Origin: Opisthorchis felineus
Taxonomy: Eukaryota > Platyhelminthes > Trematoda > Opisthorchiida > Opisthorchiidae
Direction: 5' to 3'
Assembly (NCBI GenBank): GCA_004794785.1
Contig: SJOL01006991.1
Span: 128,805-192,804, forward strand
DNA: 64,000 nt
Below are positions 12,209 through 23,719 of this stretch, one piece after another; position 1 is the stretch's first letter; each line of letters opens with the position of its first letter. The notes beneath the pieces were generated by a model. That model searched no databases and was not told the origin of the DNA. It was given only the letters and a program-made list of their open reading frames with translations. The position numbers and the translations under genes are program-made.

Positions 12209-12877
12209 GTAAGTGGTCAGCATATCCACTCTTGTCTTATCAGGTAAATATGATAATTCATACACAGTGGATTCCCAATTTGACTTCACTGTAGACCCGC
12301 ACATGCGGTATATAAACGTTTGAGACCCCGGATGGCTGTGGAAGCGTTTTCATTATTATCAAGATTAAGTAGGTTATAGATGAGGTTTGTGAGCGATAAT
12401 CACAGGAGCGACGGCCATTACTGACCTCGATTTGGTCAGATCTTGTCATTTAGCAGCATCCTTGATTTTCCGCTTGATTGTAAATGAGGAAGTACCCTGA
12501 GGGATTTGGTGAATTTGCTGATGAACAACGTTTCACTGCTATACGCCAATATGATGACTTTCTGAATAAGCCAACGTATTATTTAAAATGCTTTATTTCA
12601 TGCCCTGTGTTGATGCTTCGGTACATGTGAACTGACTCGAACCTGTGCGCATGCAAAGGAAAGCCGCCATAAGTAATCCATCAAAATAATATGGACCTCA
12701 ATAGTCTACTGAAAGTTTTTTATAACTGATAATACTGACATTTGAAAAGTTTATGGCGGCACGAAAATTTAACATGCCAATCATTGCCACATGTTGAACG
12801 GGAAAATCGTCTGAAAGCTGCATGCGATTAAGCCATGAATGCATTTTTTATTCATTTTTGGAAATGTTGAATTTCAG

Positions 12878-12940
12878 ACAACGTCTGGTAAAACTAAGAA
12901 GCAGAAATCCTCTCAAAATTCAGCTGGTAAAAACGAGTTG
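12878..12940 (+). CDS. Coding exon, Lys/Ser-rich linker
   Basis: Acceptor TTGAATTTCAG and donor GTATTT surround exactly 21 codons in phase 0 at both ends. The peptide is low-complexity and basic (TTSGKTKKQKSSQNSAGKN), resembling a disordered linker and similar in character to the exon at 11195. The frame remains open beyond the donor to 13072, where a readthrough would become hydrophobic. Confidence 0.45.
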
Positions 12941-13659
12941 GTATTTTTATTTGATGAAAAAGTAACGTTTGTTTTGACTGATGTAAACCAGCTTATAAAT
13001 GGAAACTCCACTGTTTTGGGGAGAAAATTTCCTACTAAATGCTTAAAGTTTTTGTTTTCATACGGGAAGTAGCATCAACCTAACAGTCTGCCACTCCCTG
13101 CAAACGAGAAATATCAAACGGTTACACCAATCGTGCCACAGGAATAGAACAGCTTCCACTCAGTTAAAAAGAGGCTGACAGTAATCGTTACTTCGAAATC
13201 CGCTCCCTATTTACTGAAATAAGATTGTTTTGCCTGCTGTGACCCTCACGTGCGTAATTAATACAAACGGTAAAGCTGGACTGTACGGAGCAATGGTGGG
13301 TTGAATATTTTGGACAATAAGGTGACTCACTGGTACGTTGAAGAGGGATTTTATGATTGGCACCCTTGGGAGACTAGTTTAAGCATCATGCTCTATCAGA
13401 AGGCCTTCGAAGGCTGATTTTGTTATAACTACTTCCCTTCGTTTCTAGATGGGGCGCAATATTCCTGGTGACTGCGGGCGCAGTTAGGATCCATATTTGT
13501 TCATTTTCACGCTCGGTCATTCCAAAAGACTACATAGTCATACACCCACTGGTACTTTCGTAATATAACAAAAATTCTACACGATGGAGGGCTATTATGT
13601 TTCCCCTGAAACTCCAAACCTGAAAACCTCTGGGAAGAAAGAGAACTGAAATGTAGAGA

Positions 13660-13779
13660 ATGACGACTAAATACAACGTCTTTTTGCTCTCAATCATCGT
13701 TGTCTATTCGATTCGTTGCCTGCAAAATCTTTTCTATGATATTGACTTTATCTGCGGGAATGCACGAAACTCCGAGTAA
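13660..13779 (+). CDS. Small ORF with signal-peptide-like start (or overlapping exon in another frame)
   Basis: ATG at 13660 gives 39 codons: MTTKYNVFLLSIIVVYSIRC is a short polar head plus a hydrophobic core, as in a signal peptide; TAA follows. A competing frame is open from about 13664, contains IFSMILTLSAGMHETPSN, and ends at a strong donor GTAAGTG at 13792 just before a stop. The two readings cannot both be right and neither is proven. Confidence 0.25.
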   Translation: MTTKYNVFLLSIIVVYSIRCLQNLFYDIDFICGNARNSE

Positions 13780-14161
13780 TATATCAATCTTGTAAGTGTT
13801 CTCCAGGCTGTGATCAGTGTGTGGTTTTTGGTAAGGATCCAGTCTTTGTTGTGAGATTTACTTCAAAAGTCTGCAATGAAGAATGCACGCCGCAAAGAGA
13901 ACGTTATGAGGTTATACAAAGTCATACATAGGAACACATCCCTCGAAATCGGCGGAACAGGGCTCACACTGGAGAAGGGATTTCTACATGAAATCATGGC
14001 GCGACAATCAGCGTACTGAGAACAACCGCGTGGCCGTGCCCCTTACATACGCTGTAGTTGTTCCATCCCCACTGAGTACCGCAGAGTAGTCAAGGAATTT
14101 CACGAGACATTGCTATCAACCGTTGAGACAAACTAACTTCTAATAGCCTCGCAATATTAAG

Positions 14162-14335
14162 GTGCCAATAAAACTTCATAGAGCACTGTCGACAGGAGTC
14201 AGCAAAAGTTCTTCCTTGTGGTCCGCATCGACCCATTTGATTAAGGACACTTCAGAAAAGACTTCTGGGGTTTGGCTAGGCACTGTTTTATGCGCCATTT
14301 CAGCTGTGGCGCTGCCCATTTTTCTTTCACCACAT
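14162..14335 (+). CDS. Exon candidate (strand uncertain)
   Basis: On the plus strand 58 codons are open between an AAG acceptor (or CATAG 20 bases later) and donor GTGAGGAC. The peptide includes HLIKDTSEKTSGVWLGTVLC and a hydrophobic stretch ISAVALPIFL. The same DNA is open on the minus strand for 112 codons (14176-14514), whose last part reads KMGSATAEMAHKTVPSQTPE and is equally protein-like. I prefer plus because of the donor and the plus-strand neighbours. Confidence 0.35.
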
Positions 14336-14531
14336 GTGAGGACTGTGTAGACTAGTATTTTTTGTTCTTGCCTGGTCGCACTTTCGTCGTGTCCTGCTGC
14401 GCGCCAGCAAGTAAGGAAGCTAACGGAAGGGATTTTTGCTGCACTGGCATGAAGGCATTTGTTCGGTAGGTTATTATAGTTGCCACCGCCAAATATCAAA
14501 TTTATAAAAACCACTTTATTTCAATCGTCAG

Positions 14532-14680
14532 CCTCAAAAATCCGATATCTCTATATGATTTCTAAAAAGGCTGTTAGGGAACTGATTTCCACAGGATATT
14601 TTTCGTGGTTTCAATATCTGAGCAGATTTACGCTGAAGGCTACAAATCAGATTGCGTTTTCATCCCTGCTGAAGAATTAG
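14532..14680 (+). CDS. Possible terminal exon
   Basis: Acceptor TATTTCAATCGTCAG is followed by an open frame ending at TAG (14678-14680), including ELISTGYFSWFQYLSRFTLK. AATAAA occurs downstream at about 14951. It could be a last exon with its 3' untranslated region. Confidence 0.3.
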
Positions 14681-15389
14681 TCTGCCGAATGAATTGCTGG
14701 TCAGAAGAACTCAACAGGTTGGTACATCTTCATGAGCAACCTCTGGAAAAGAATGCTGGACACTTGACCCGACAGCAGTGAGAGGAGCGTCGTAGTGGAA
14801 GCACAGTAATTTTGGTCCAAAAAGCCGACATTATTCCCCGTAAGCTTCAACTACTGTGCACATGCACGTCTACACACCTTTGGTTTGTTCGTTTTCTTAC
14901 TCTTGTGCAGTATAGTGCGTTGAATTACTGATCACTTGTCTTCGTTTGGGAATAAAGGTAAATATTTTGCTTTCGTATGAAAAAACCTGTAAATAAGAGG
15001 ACTATCACCAGCCTTGACTTTTGCTCAATATATTTTTATGCCAGAGGTTTCGCATCTTTTTCGGCTGTGACGAAGTAAAGTAGATCGAGATAAATACAAA
15101 CAGTAGCGGTAGCCGAGGCAATGGTTGTTTAAGATTTTACTCTTACTTGGAAGTTATTATCTTTTCGCAAAAGAGATTTGTTCAGGCACTGAATCTCATT
15201 TCTACGTGCATGCTCGGTATTGGTCGCCATCAGAAGGACACCCCATACTATACTGCATTATCAGCCTCGGCACACAACCGAACAATAACTGACGCAACCA
15301 ATATTACCCAGACTTTTGGCTGATCTGCAAGCTTCCCGTGGATCTCAGAGCTTTTCATGCATACTATTTTTTTAAACACGTGGTTTCAG

Positions 15390-15512
15390 TCGGCAATATA
15401 TACACTTCTGAATCAATAGAAGCAACAGGTATAAGGTTTTATGCATATCTGTATATTCCTGATAGGTCAGCCGTTAAAAAACTGGAAAGTACCGCTGTGA
15501 TTTACAACGCTG
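15390..15512 (+). CDS. Coding exon candidate
   Basis: A T-rich tract ending GTGGTTTCAG and donor GTAAGATA bound 40 codons (start phase 2, end phase 1) beginning GNIYTSESIEATGIRFYAYL and ending STAVIYNAG. Mixed beta-like composition; family unknown. Length and both splice sites are good. Confidence 0.48.
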
Positions 15513-16159
15513 GTAAGATATAGATGAAAAGCAAAGCAAGGCTCAATGGTAGCATACAGTGACAGCAATATCAATGCATTATGCAGTGAGGGTGTTCATG
15601 GGGAATCACTGTAGTTGTTATGATTCTCAGACGCGAGCAGCCTCATAAGCATATTTTTTCACAGACAAACCGTTAGTGCGCTGTTCGCAAGTCAAGGTCG
15701 ACCGCGGAACGCATCGTCTGAGTTCACCTTCCTTCAGAACGATAATGCGTTTTCATGTGCACGTAAATTCACCAGAATCTTCTGAGCATATTCGTTGTAA
15801 GAATTCTCGCCCTGTTGCTATATTACATCTGCATGGCTCAACACTCCTGCTGTGATAAGCCGCTTCTTCATAAGAACATTGAATATTTCGACAAGATATG
15901 ACCCTAGCAATTATATGGAAACTCCCGTTAAATATTTTTCATTGCATGTGGTTCACCAATCAGTACTTAAGGCGAAACATTTAAGGAGACGTTGAAGAAC
16001 TGTCTCCACATGGAGATAAGGATAAAGGTTTTTGACAGACTGAACAAACAAACAGATAAAGTTTGCGTTTCGTGGCCTTAATCTAAGCCTACTGAATGCC
16101 CGGAAATTGGTGGTCATCCTTGTTCATTATATTCTTAAATGCAGGTAGTTTTTTTTCAG

Positions 16160-16233
16160 CACATTATTCACGGCTATTGGTTTGTTTAACCAGCTCAAGA
16201 ACAGAGAAAGAAGAAAATTATCATGCGAATTTC
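16160..16233 (+). CDS. Exon candidate
   Basis: A strong acceptor (GTTTTTTTTCAG) precedes HYSRLLVCLTSSRTEKEENY and donor GTAAAATT. The frame stays open to 16284, ending at TGA, so it could instead be a terminal exon. Confidence 0.35.
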
Positions 16234-17538
16234 GTAAAATTCTTCACTATAACGAGGGCAAAACTGGCTGAAATCTTCGGTTGACCGTCAGAAATCGTCA
16301 GTTACTTTTCCTCCCCAGATAAAAAAATAGTGTTCAGGATTTACATGTCGTCTTCTTATTGAAAGACCACCCTCAAACCTAAAGGGTGACAGTGTCACGC
16401 GCAGGTTGCTGCACAGTCGAGACGCATTTCAAGATGGATGATCACCCAACTGAGGTTTGGTCACATGCCCTATAGACAGAGCTTCGTGTTATGGCCGAAG
16501 AATCTTTTGCATTCCGCAATTTCTGTTGTCATTGCGGTTTTTTTAAATAAATGCAAAAACAATCAAAAATGTGCTTGAAAATACCAACGTATTTTTAATG
16601 AAAAAAGGTATGTTTATTCGTGCATAAAAAATCAAAAAATAAAACGTAGAAATCTTGAAATGTTCCTCTCGCAATATGTGTGTGCACTATCCTTGGCTTG
16701 AATGAGGTTATGGTCATGCATGAATGGGTTACGGAGTCCAGAGCTTTCAAAATTTGTGTTGTGTCAAAACCTCAACGCATGTCTAGACATTATAGTAAGC
16801 AAACAAGTTGTCTTAATTGAAAATGTAATACAGGTTTCTGAAACGGTCGATTGCACTTGACTGAATTTTGAAACGAAAAAAATCCTTTTACGGATGGATT
16901 TGCATTTAAAGGCGGATATCTCCCGTTATACCGAGAGCAAATGTTGACCTGTGGTGGCCTGCCCAGACAGATGAAACGTAGACAGGCATCGCGCTAGTCG
17001 TGACCAGTGAGTCCTACGACCTGTATAAGTAATAGCAAGAATGGTGCTTAAGTGACCGGATTAACGTGCTTTTTGGTTGACAAATGATGAAGATGGAAAT
17101 ATAGTGTTTATTTCGAAGATCCTATTTCATTTTTTATCCGTTTTTCAAGCATAAGCGATTCCAACTGTACGCAAGCCGTCCATCAACCCGACAAATTTGG
17201 TCATTTCGGTGTGCCAAACTGTGGCTATAAATATCAGAAACGAGAAACGGTGCACACAAGAGACTTAATGCAACCAGTTTTCCATGCAATCTAAACAAGC
17301 CTGACACCCGTCTTATCCATCAGATGACGAAGCCTTATAATTTTTGGTTAGTAATTACCTTGGAAATTCACGCGTTCATAGGATGCGTTGCTGCTAGTAA
17401 TCAAACCAGACGCGTTCATCTCCTACATTTAACCTTTATTCTTGTTGTCACTTCCCCTTAAAGACACGTCTTGAGAATCAGTTTCACTCTCAGGATTGTA
17501 AAACTGTTAAGAGCAACTATCTGATAGTTTATCTTTAG
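16234..17538. other. Probable intron with one ambiguous block
   Basis: Around 16396-16575 two plus frames are open (one contains CHAQVAAQSRRISRWMITQL), after a weak acceptor GGGTGACAG and without a clear donor. The rest is AT-rich with poly-A runs (16540-16640). No call made. Confidence 0.35.
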
Positions 17539-17579
17539 TGAAGCTACTTGACAGTTTGACAACGCAGTATCCAGGCAAG
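17539..17579 (+). CDS. Possible short exon
   Basis: Acceptor TTTATCTTTAG and donor GTACCATC frame KLLDSLTTQYPGK (phase 2 to 0). If the internal acceptor CTTGACAG is used instead, the frame FDNAVSRQ would join in phase to the next two candidates at 17880 and 19003. Confidence 0.33.
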
Positions 17580-17879
17580 GTACCATCAACAACCACTACG
17601 TGCTGATTACTTTGTGATTATTTATTGATGAAATACCATAATACTCAAAATGTTTAATATCTCCAACTTTTACAGGAATATTCAAACAAGATAATCCTGC
17701 AGAACGGTTTTTCATGAGAATAGCCTTCCTGAAACTCAGGCCGTTGTACTTTATGGCCAGTTTGCTGTTATATGTTTATCAATCACGTTTACGAAATTTA
17801 TGATTGAACACGATAAAAGTTGTGGTGAACTCTCTTCTCACTGGGTGCTCTGATGTTCGTTTCATAATGCCTTTGGCAG

Positions 17880-17907
17880 CTCACAAAATTAAAGCCCACT
17901 TTTCAAG
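17880..17907 (+). CDS. Possible 28-nt exon
   Basis: Acceptor CCTTTGGCAG and donor GTAGTCTT bound 28 nt. The frame HKIKAHFS leaves two bases and would join in phase to the exon at 19003. Too short to stand alone. Confidence 0.27.
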
Positions 17908-19002
17908 GTAGTCTTTCTTTGCTCCTGAGCTTGTTGCCGTCTAATTAAGCATCAAAATCGGCGCAAAATGTTCTCTGGATGAGCTTTAGTCCAGATGCCA
18001 CCTTTTTAACAATCGACTTAACTTTAATACTAAATTTAGCATCAGATTTGCATAGTTAAAACAGACTATCTCCTTCATAAATCAACTATAGTGAGGAGCA
18101 AGGTCATCAGGTTGTTCGAAGTCGTCAGCGTGATTAAGCTTTGCTTATGCTTACTCTCGCGCTTTGTAGCGTCATACTAGTTAGTACAAACCAAACAAAC
18201 TAGAAAGTTTGGTCTTCTCTGAAAGAGGTTTTCAGAAGTTAAAATGCGCTCTATTTGACAAATCCAAATAGTTTACCATCGAGTGCCAGCAGCTTCTGAT
18301 CGTAGTCAGTCCGTATGAAGCAAGTGAACCCAAATTGCGAGGTCAGTTGTGCACAGTTTTAGGTGTATTTGGATTTTTAAACAGTTCTTGCTTTCAGCAC
18401 ACCGTAATAAATAAGTTAGCTTGACAGCACACCCAGTTTCAAATGGTTACACTCTGGAAGTTGGAAAAACAAAAATCCGGTGAGCGTAAAATAAGTCGGG
18501 GGTGAAAACAGTTTTTAGCCCAGGTTATGACACTGAGGACCCAGAATATGGACGATTTGGGTTATCTCTCGTCACTAATGCCTTTAGTTTCCAATTAAAT
18601 GCGGTAGAGTTAAATATCATCAAATTACGTTGAAACAGATTACACAGTACAGCAATGTCCGTTTGAAATAAATATCTGCATAAACCTAAAAACGTGAAGC
18701 TGAGCATTCACTGATTGTATATTCTACTGTCTAAAAACTTATTTCGATAACAGTTGTCACACTTTCAATCATACTTTTCAATATAAAGCCCCAAGGGTGC
18801 CATTTGCTTCACTTTGCAGGTACAGTGACTGTGTAGGATAACCAAACCTGCCGGGTCAAAAGAAAACACAAAGGTGCCTTTTAGTTTGGTGAGATACAAG
18901 CTAGGTGTCTAAACCGTATAACAAATGAAGGAGTGTTCGCAGTTGGGTTGAAAATCCACTAAAGCCGGTCAATCGCTCTTTTTTGGACTGCTTTGTGTGT
19001 AG

Positions 19003-19073
19003 CTTGCTCTTTAGCAAACAACAATTTGTTCGTTTTATTGCACGGATTTTTAAACCTGCGGCAAACCGTTTGG
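19003..19073 (+). CDS. Coding exon joined in phase to 19434
   Basis: A pyrimidine-rich acceptor ending TTGTGTGTAG and donor GTACCTG bound 71 nt. The frame reading LLFSKQQFVRFIARIFKPAA leaves one base (G) that completes an Ala codon with the CA opening the next exon at 19434, so the pair reads through cleanly. A second open frame (SLANNNLFVLLHGFLNLRQT) ends in phase 0 and would not join. Confidence 0.5.
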
Positions 19074-19433
19074 GTACCTGTAATGGTGTGCCATAGTCAG
19101 GTTCCTACCACTTTTGTTCAAGAGAACTTCAGACGAAATTCTTACTATATTATCCATTATAATTTACTTCTTTTATATTTATCCACCACCTTTGGTGTAC
19201 AAAGCAGCAAAATTTCAAGGAACCCGTGAACAACAAGCATAATCCTTATAACTATTCAGCTATATTTTTGAGAGACCTGTAGTTTTTGTAGTAAAAGCCA
19301 AAAAGAAACATTCAAGGCAGCTTTTTCACATGACTACTGCTCAAGATTCACAATTGAATGGGTAAAATTTGATTAGTATTTTGGGATAACATTCAAACTT
19401 AATAAAGATGTACCTTGTTTTTTATGTCTTCAG

Positions 19434-19616
19434 CATGGATTGAGTGTCCCATGCTATTCACAGTTGATCACATCATCGACCAGCCATCCTTATTTAAACT
19501 ATTAAACTACATTCTAGATGATGCATTCATATCCTCTTCATTGCGAATGGAAAGCTCAGAAACAATTATTGTTCACGAGAAGCAAGCAACAACATATCGT
19601 TTCTGGGCCCTTCAGC
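19434..19616 (+). CDS. Coding exon, unknown helical protein
   Basis: Acceptor TTTTATGTCTTCAG precedes 60 codons. The peptide begins WIECPMLFTVDHIIDQPSLF, continues LLNYILDDAFISS, and ends in TTYRFWALQ. The alternation of hydrophobic and polar residues suggests alpha-helical repeats. The donor lies inside a (GTAG)5 microsatellite at 19617-19636, so the exact exon end is ambiguous in steps of four bases. Among the most convincing exons in the window; family not recognised. Confidence 0.62.
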
Positions 19617-19636
19617 GTAGGTAGGTAGGTAGGTAG
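19617..19636 (+). repeat. (GTAG)5 microsatellite overlapping a splice donor
   Basis: Five perfect GTAG units begin exactly where the exon at 19434-19616 ends. Each unit starts with GT and can act as a donor (GTAGGT). Confidence 0.85.
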
Positions 19637-21748
19637 TAAAACAGTCAGTCAAAATGTACGGCACTTTTTGTTTCCGAGAAACGGATAATTGGGATATACT
19701 CTGATGAAAAATCGGTCCCTGGCGATTATGAATTTTTTAGAGCTGTCTTTTTCTCATCGATGAGAACGTTCTCTCAGGTAGAGACGTCTTTAGGTTTCAC
19801 AAATATCAAAATAATGATAATATTCTTGAACTACTTCAATAACGCACGGGAAAATACTTTCTTCGACTAAAAAATGCATGCTTCACATCCCTAATTATAC
19901 ACACTGGGACAGTTTTCAAACCGTTTATAATTTCACCCGTGCACCTGCACTTACTTTGAACTGAACGGGATTCTAATGAAATGGGATAAATTGGATCAGT
20001 ATAGACCACTTGAGTTACTAAGATCCGCCGTAACGTCGGAAGGGCCGTGTACACCAGATGACTTATGTACATGCTTGCTTGCTTTTACCTAACCATCTTC
20101 ATCCCAATTTCAGGAAAGTCAGCTAGAAGCCCTATGACCACTATGAGCACGAGACTCAATTAAACTCCCAAAAAGTCAGTATACTTCATCTGATGCACAT
20201 CTGCTTTAATGTGATGCAAACCGACGATTCAAGCACGGTTTGCTGAGCATGGAACGTCAGGCTATTCACACGAGCCAAGTGTGTGAATATCGGCGAAATA
20301 AACTTCTAATGAACTGTAGTGATACATGCTCACAGCCTGAACCAGAGGCAATAGATACCTTGGCCATTTTATTAAAGACCGAGCGAGTAAACCGTTGAGA
20401 GATGCCTAAGAACTTTGCCAAAACTGCGGTGATCAAACACTCTTGATCGAAAGGGGGGATTCGTACGAACTAGATGGTTACTTTTCAAACGATTTTGCTG
20501 CCCTTCTTTCGATTCCATCAACATTGAGGCAAGCTAGGCTTTTCCAGTCGGATAACCCATTATTTTAGAAATTTTAGATGAAGAATTGTACGATCCTGGT
20601 AGCAAATGCGACATTTTTTAAAACTCTTGTACTCCTTACGGACGTGCCTACCAGTAGAACGTCGCAAAACATAAGCCCGTTCCGCACTTACAGCGGAAGG
20701 TTCTTGACTTCTCGCTATCCGCTGTTTACTGCTACCGTTGAGACATGCACATATCCACATTAGCATGCAAGATCAAGGGTTAATTGGTGGCAAACGGCCT
20801 GAAAGAAGGGCAAGAATAAACAACTTGAAAAGATTTATGATGGGGTACTGATACAGTTTTGTAAAACACCTAATCGAACAATTTTGGTAAAACGGAATGA
20901 CCACTGCTTCGAATGCCGAATTATTTCCTTTACTTGACGCGGAACAAAATATATCATAAAGCTTGTCACCGATAGGCATTTCCCCTCCACAGTGGACTAT
21001 AGAACATGTTTCCAAGTAAAAAATCCCGTTTACGATTATTCCAATGACCTGAAGAAAGCAATATGATTCCCATAATGTTTGAACAAGTAATACTCTTAAA
21101 CAGTCTCCAAAAACATGAAGTAGATATCCGAATAGAAAACCAGGACAAAAGGGTTGAATTGAGTACTTCTCACATGGTTCAGTGCAACCAATAATGTACC
21201 ATTATCCTGATGTTTTAATTTCATGTAAGGCCCATGGAAAACTCATCTGAATATTCATTTCAGCAGCGTTGTTGTAGAAATCCTGGTTCCTGTTTGATGG
21301 ATTTCTAGGAAAGTTATAATACATTTAGTAGCACAAGCACACTTCAACCTCTAAAAATCAAGCCCGCATTTTAACCCTAAAAGCGAAGTACAAACGAAAT
21401 GTTTGGTGCCATTCAGACGAGTCTTTGGTGAAATTGCCATACGACCCTATGGTGTTCAAGGAAAATGTTTGTTCTCCAAAACGCTATTTTTTTACAAAAG
21501 GCTTGCATATCTCAGCTGACTTAAGCTTGAAATTTTTAACGACTCAATTTCTATAGAGCGGGTTATCGTAAAATCGAGTAAGTTGTTATGAATGTTAATT
21601 CCGAAATTCACCTGTGGAATTAGCACTCAGTGCATGTGGTTTTCGCAACACTGAGTCACCTGAAGGGATGGGTCAGAATTTTTTAGCTTCAGTCCATGCA
21701 AAGTTCTTTTTCCTAAGGATTTTTATTGGAAATTCTGTCTGGGTTTAG
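19637..21748. other. Probable intron with weak ORFs
   Basis: Contains overlapping ORFs at 20560-20766 on both strands; a plus-strand acceptor at about 20575 could also give a 22-nt exon reading EELYDP before GTAGCA. None can be selected. Minus ORFs at 20773-21148 are in AT-rich DNA and look fortuitous. Confidence 0.35.
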
Positions 21749-21779
21749 TATGTTTCTGTCTCCACGCAGCCTTACACAG
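21749..21779 (+). CDS. Possible 31-nt exon
   Basis: Good acceptor (TCTGTCTGGGTTTAG) and donor (GTACACC) bound 31 nt open in all three frames (for example YVSVSTQPYT). Reading frame undetermined. Confidence 0.28.
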
Positions 21780-21874
21780 GTACACCTTTACCCGGTACTT
21801 TTCACATGTGTTTGTATCACAGTTTAAGAACATTGTTTAAACCAAATATTTACTGCAATATTGGTAGTTCTCAG

Positions 21875-21998
21875 TTGCAGCGCATTTATTCGTTTCCTCT
21901 ACTTCAACTTATGCCTTAAACTGCCCAAAATTCCTCACCACAATTTTCAATATTTCTGCTACGGCTTCAGTGTAACATGGAGATGCGTGGCTTACTTT
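21875..21998 (+). CDS. Exon candidate with strong donor
   Basis: Acceptor GGTAGTTCTCAG and donor GTAAGTAG bound 41 codons (start phase 1, end phase 0) including FIRFLYFNLCLKLPKIPHHN and ending SVTWRCVAYF. Rich in aromatic residues and Cys. An internal acceptor (CTACGGCTTCAG) would give a 28-nt exon with the same donor. Confidence 0.42.
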
Positions 21999-22412
21999 GT
22001 AAGTAGCTGCACGCATCAATAAAAAACAGTTCGAAGAAAGGCAAAAAAACTATCTGTTACACGTTATTGGCAGCGTAAGTGGACATTACCGGAACATGTG
22101 GTTTATGAACACTCCTCACGTCGGATGAATGCCAGAAAAAAGTGCAAAGACTTGCTCGGACGATCTAATTTTGCAACCTAATCTTCTTATCTAAAGCGTG
22201 CGCAAAATCCCACGGAACTTCATGCTGAGTTTTGAGTAGTGGTGATAAACGATACCAGTGATATCTTCATAGGCGAGGAGGAAGTGGTGAAATTTGCTTG
22301 AAAATTGACATGTCGGCGCTCGGCCTTTCGCATATACAGTGCTTTGTAAGTCATGTCTAATATAATTGACCTCAGCCATATTAAAATAGTGGGATCCTAA
22401 ATGCTGCTACAG

Positions 22413-22499
22413 AAATTCGTGCACTATTCTTGGTGTTTGATTCGTCTAAGCATCACTGAAGAATGGGAGATGTTGACAGACAAAGAATCGGAAAGTTAA
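22413..22499 (+). CDS. Possible terminal exon
   Basis: Acceptor ATGCTGCTACAG is followed by 28 codons and TAA: KFVHYSWCLIRLSITEEWEM then LTDKESES. No donor precedes the stop. No AATAAA was seen close downstream. Confidence 0.33.
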   Translation, partial: KFVHYSWCLIRLSITEEWEMLTDKESES

Positions 22500-22905
22500 A
22501 TGGAGTGCGGCGTCACCGTTGTCTAAGCATTTGGCTAGTCGCGTGATGATAAGCTAGGCGGCGATATTGAAAACAACCATATCGTCCTTAGCCAAAGACT
22601 GACCATCTATTGATCCAGCTCGTGTGTTACGTATGAGTTTAGCAACTGATTTTCCACAAGATCAACTCTGATTTGCTGAGGGTGATATTAATTGGTCTAT
22701 TGCGAGCAGACTGGGAGGTAGAGATGTTTATCAGACGATGAGAAATGCTGAACAATTTGAGAAGATATTTCAGATATTTCACAAAAGTCGTTTAATATCA
22801 AAGCTTTAAAATCGATCCTGATGTGTTTCTAACAAACAAATATCCATGATTTGTTGATGTTCTTGGCCGGATGATCGAATTTGCACACTAATGTGGTTTC
22901 TACAG

Positions 22906-22971
22906 GAGATTCAAGTGAATCCGGGTGAATCTCTCGTTCATGATATTTCTTCTCAACTGACTGCGCAGTAG
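22906..22971 (+). CDS. Possible exon or exon tail
   Basis: Acceptor GTGGTTTCTACAG precedes EIQVNPGESLVHDISSQLTA and a TAG. Lies 17 nt upstream of the next acceptor, so it and the exon at 22989 are unlikely to be used in the same transcript without an extremely short intron. Confidence 0.27.
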   Translation, partial: EIQVNPGESLVHDISSQLTAQ

Positions 22972-22988
22972 GCTGCCACATTTTTCAG

Positions 22989-23060
22989 TTGGTATGATAT
23001 TTGGGACGTCGCCTTTGTTATAATCACTCGGCAACACATTACTCACGGGAAAAGAAGAAG
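22989..23060 (+). CDS. Coding exon candidate
   Basis: Acceptor CACATTTTTCAG and donor GTAATTC bound 72 nt in which only one frame is open: WYDIWDVAFVIITRQHITHG followed by KRR (start phase 1, end phase 2). First of the dense plus-strand cluster that runs to 24112. Confidence 0.48.
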
Positions 23061-23171
23061 GTAATTCTGAATATTACTGCTTAGTATAGAACATTCCTGT
23101 GGAATTTGACGCTCACATTACAAGAAAAGTCACCTGACGTATAAAGGTGTGCACTAAGACGGGCAACTCAG

Positions 23172-23243
23172 TAATGAATGTGAACACTGGGGTCAGGGAA
23201 AATGTCGGCCTCACAATTTCACAGGTTTTCTGTTTATGTCGAG
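23172..23243 (+). CDS. Exon candidate, frame uncertain
   Basis: Acceptor GGCAACTCAG and good donor GTGAGCG. The frame joining the preceding exon reads NECEHWGQGKCRPHNFTGFL, with Cys and His residues; the other open frame (MNVNTGVRENVGLTISQVFC) would join the following exon instead. Phase cannot satisfy both neighbours with these borders, so one boundary is wrong. Confidence 0.4.
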
Positions 23244-23361
23244 GTGAGCGAGATCAGCAGCATCAAGAACATGCCCAGCTTTGTTTTACAAGCTTGATGC
23301 ATCTGCCAAATTAAAGACAGACAACAACAGATGACTACGCTCAAATGCACAGGTTACACAG

Positions 23362-23429
23362 AACATATGGCAGAACGCGATTGTCCCATTGATTGTCAGA
23401 GCGATTTGTGCGAGCAGAATACTGAAAGT
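23362..23429 (+). CDS. Exon candidate, acidic Cys-bearing segment
   Basis: Acceptor GGTTACACAG and donor GTGAATAC. The frame MAERDCPIDCQSDLCEQNTE ends in phase 0 and joins the next exon (23555) cleanly. A minus-strand ORF (23286-23528) overlaps and is the alternative. Confidence 0.42.
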
Positions 23430-23554
23430 GTGAATACGGTTCTTTTGTTGTACTCCGTTCAGTTTGCGGAAGATTGAATCATGGGCTATACTGAGGTTTT
23501 TCGGAGCCAAAAGCATTTTCATCTGCACTCAAATATCACTTCTACTGCTCACAG

Positions 23555-23686
23555 GAAGAACTTTACAAAATTACTTCCACCTTGCCTTTAGGAATTGAAG
23601 ATGTACTCCAGGACCTAAACTTCTGTATAATTGCATGCTCTGATCACCACGGGATTTGTAACGAAAGCGTCAAGCAAGCATTAAGA
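23555..23686 (+). CDS. Coding exon with a 33-nt downstream intron
   Basis: Acceptor CTACTGCTCACAG precedes 44 codons in phase 0: EELYKITSTLPLGIEDVLQD, then IIACSDHHGICNESVKQALR. Donor GTGTGTCC starts an apparent 33-nt intron (23687-23719) ending TTCCTTCTAG, after which the frame continues. An earlier donor (GTATAA at 23625) would break the phase. Strong composition and open frame; family unknown. Confidence 0.55.
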
Positions 23687-23719
23687 GTGTGTCCAAATTA
23701 GTCGCTTTGTTCCTTCTAG

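Noticed and set aside
14176..14514. Minus ORF of 112 codons
   Set aside because: Not called separately because the plus-strand reading has a donor and plus-strand neighbours; kept as an alternative in that entry.
23061..23084. 24-nt GT..AG interval as an intron
   Set aside because: Shorter than introns normally spliced, and joining it introduces a stop.
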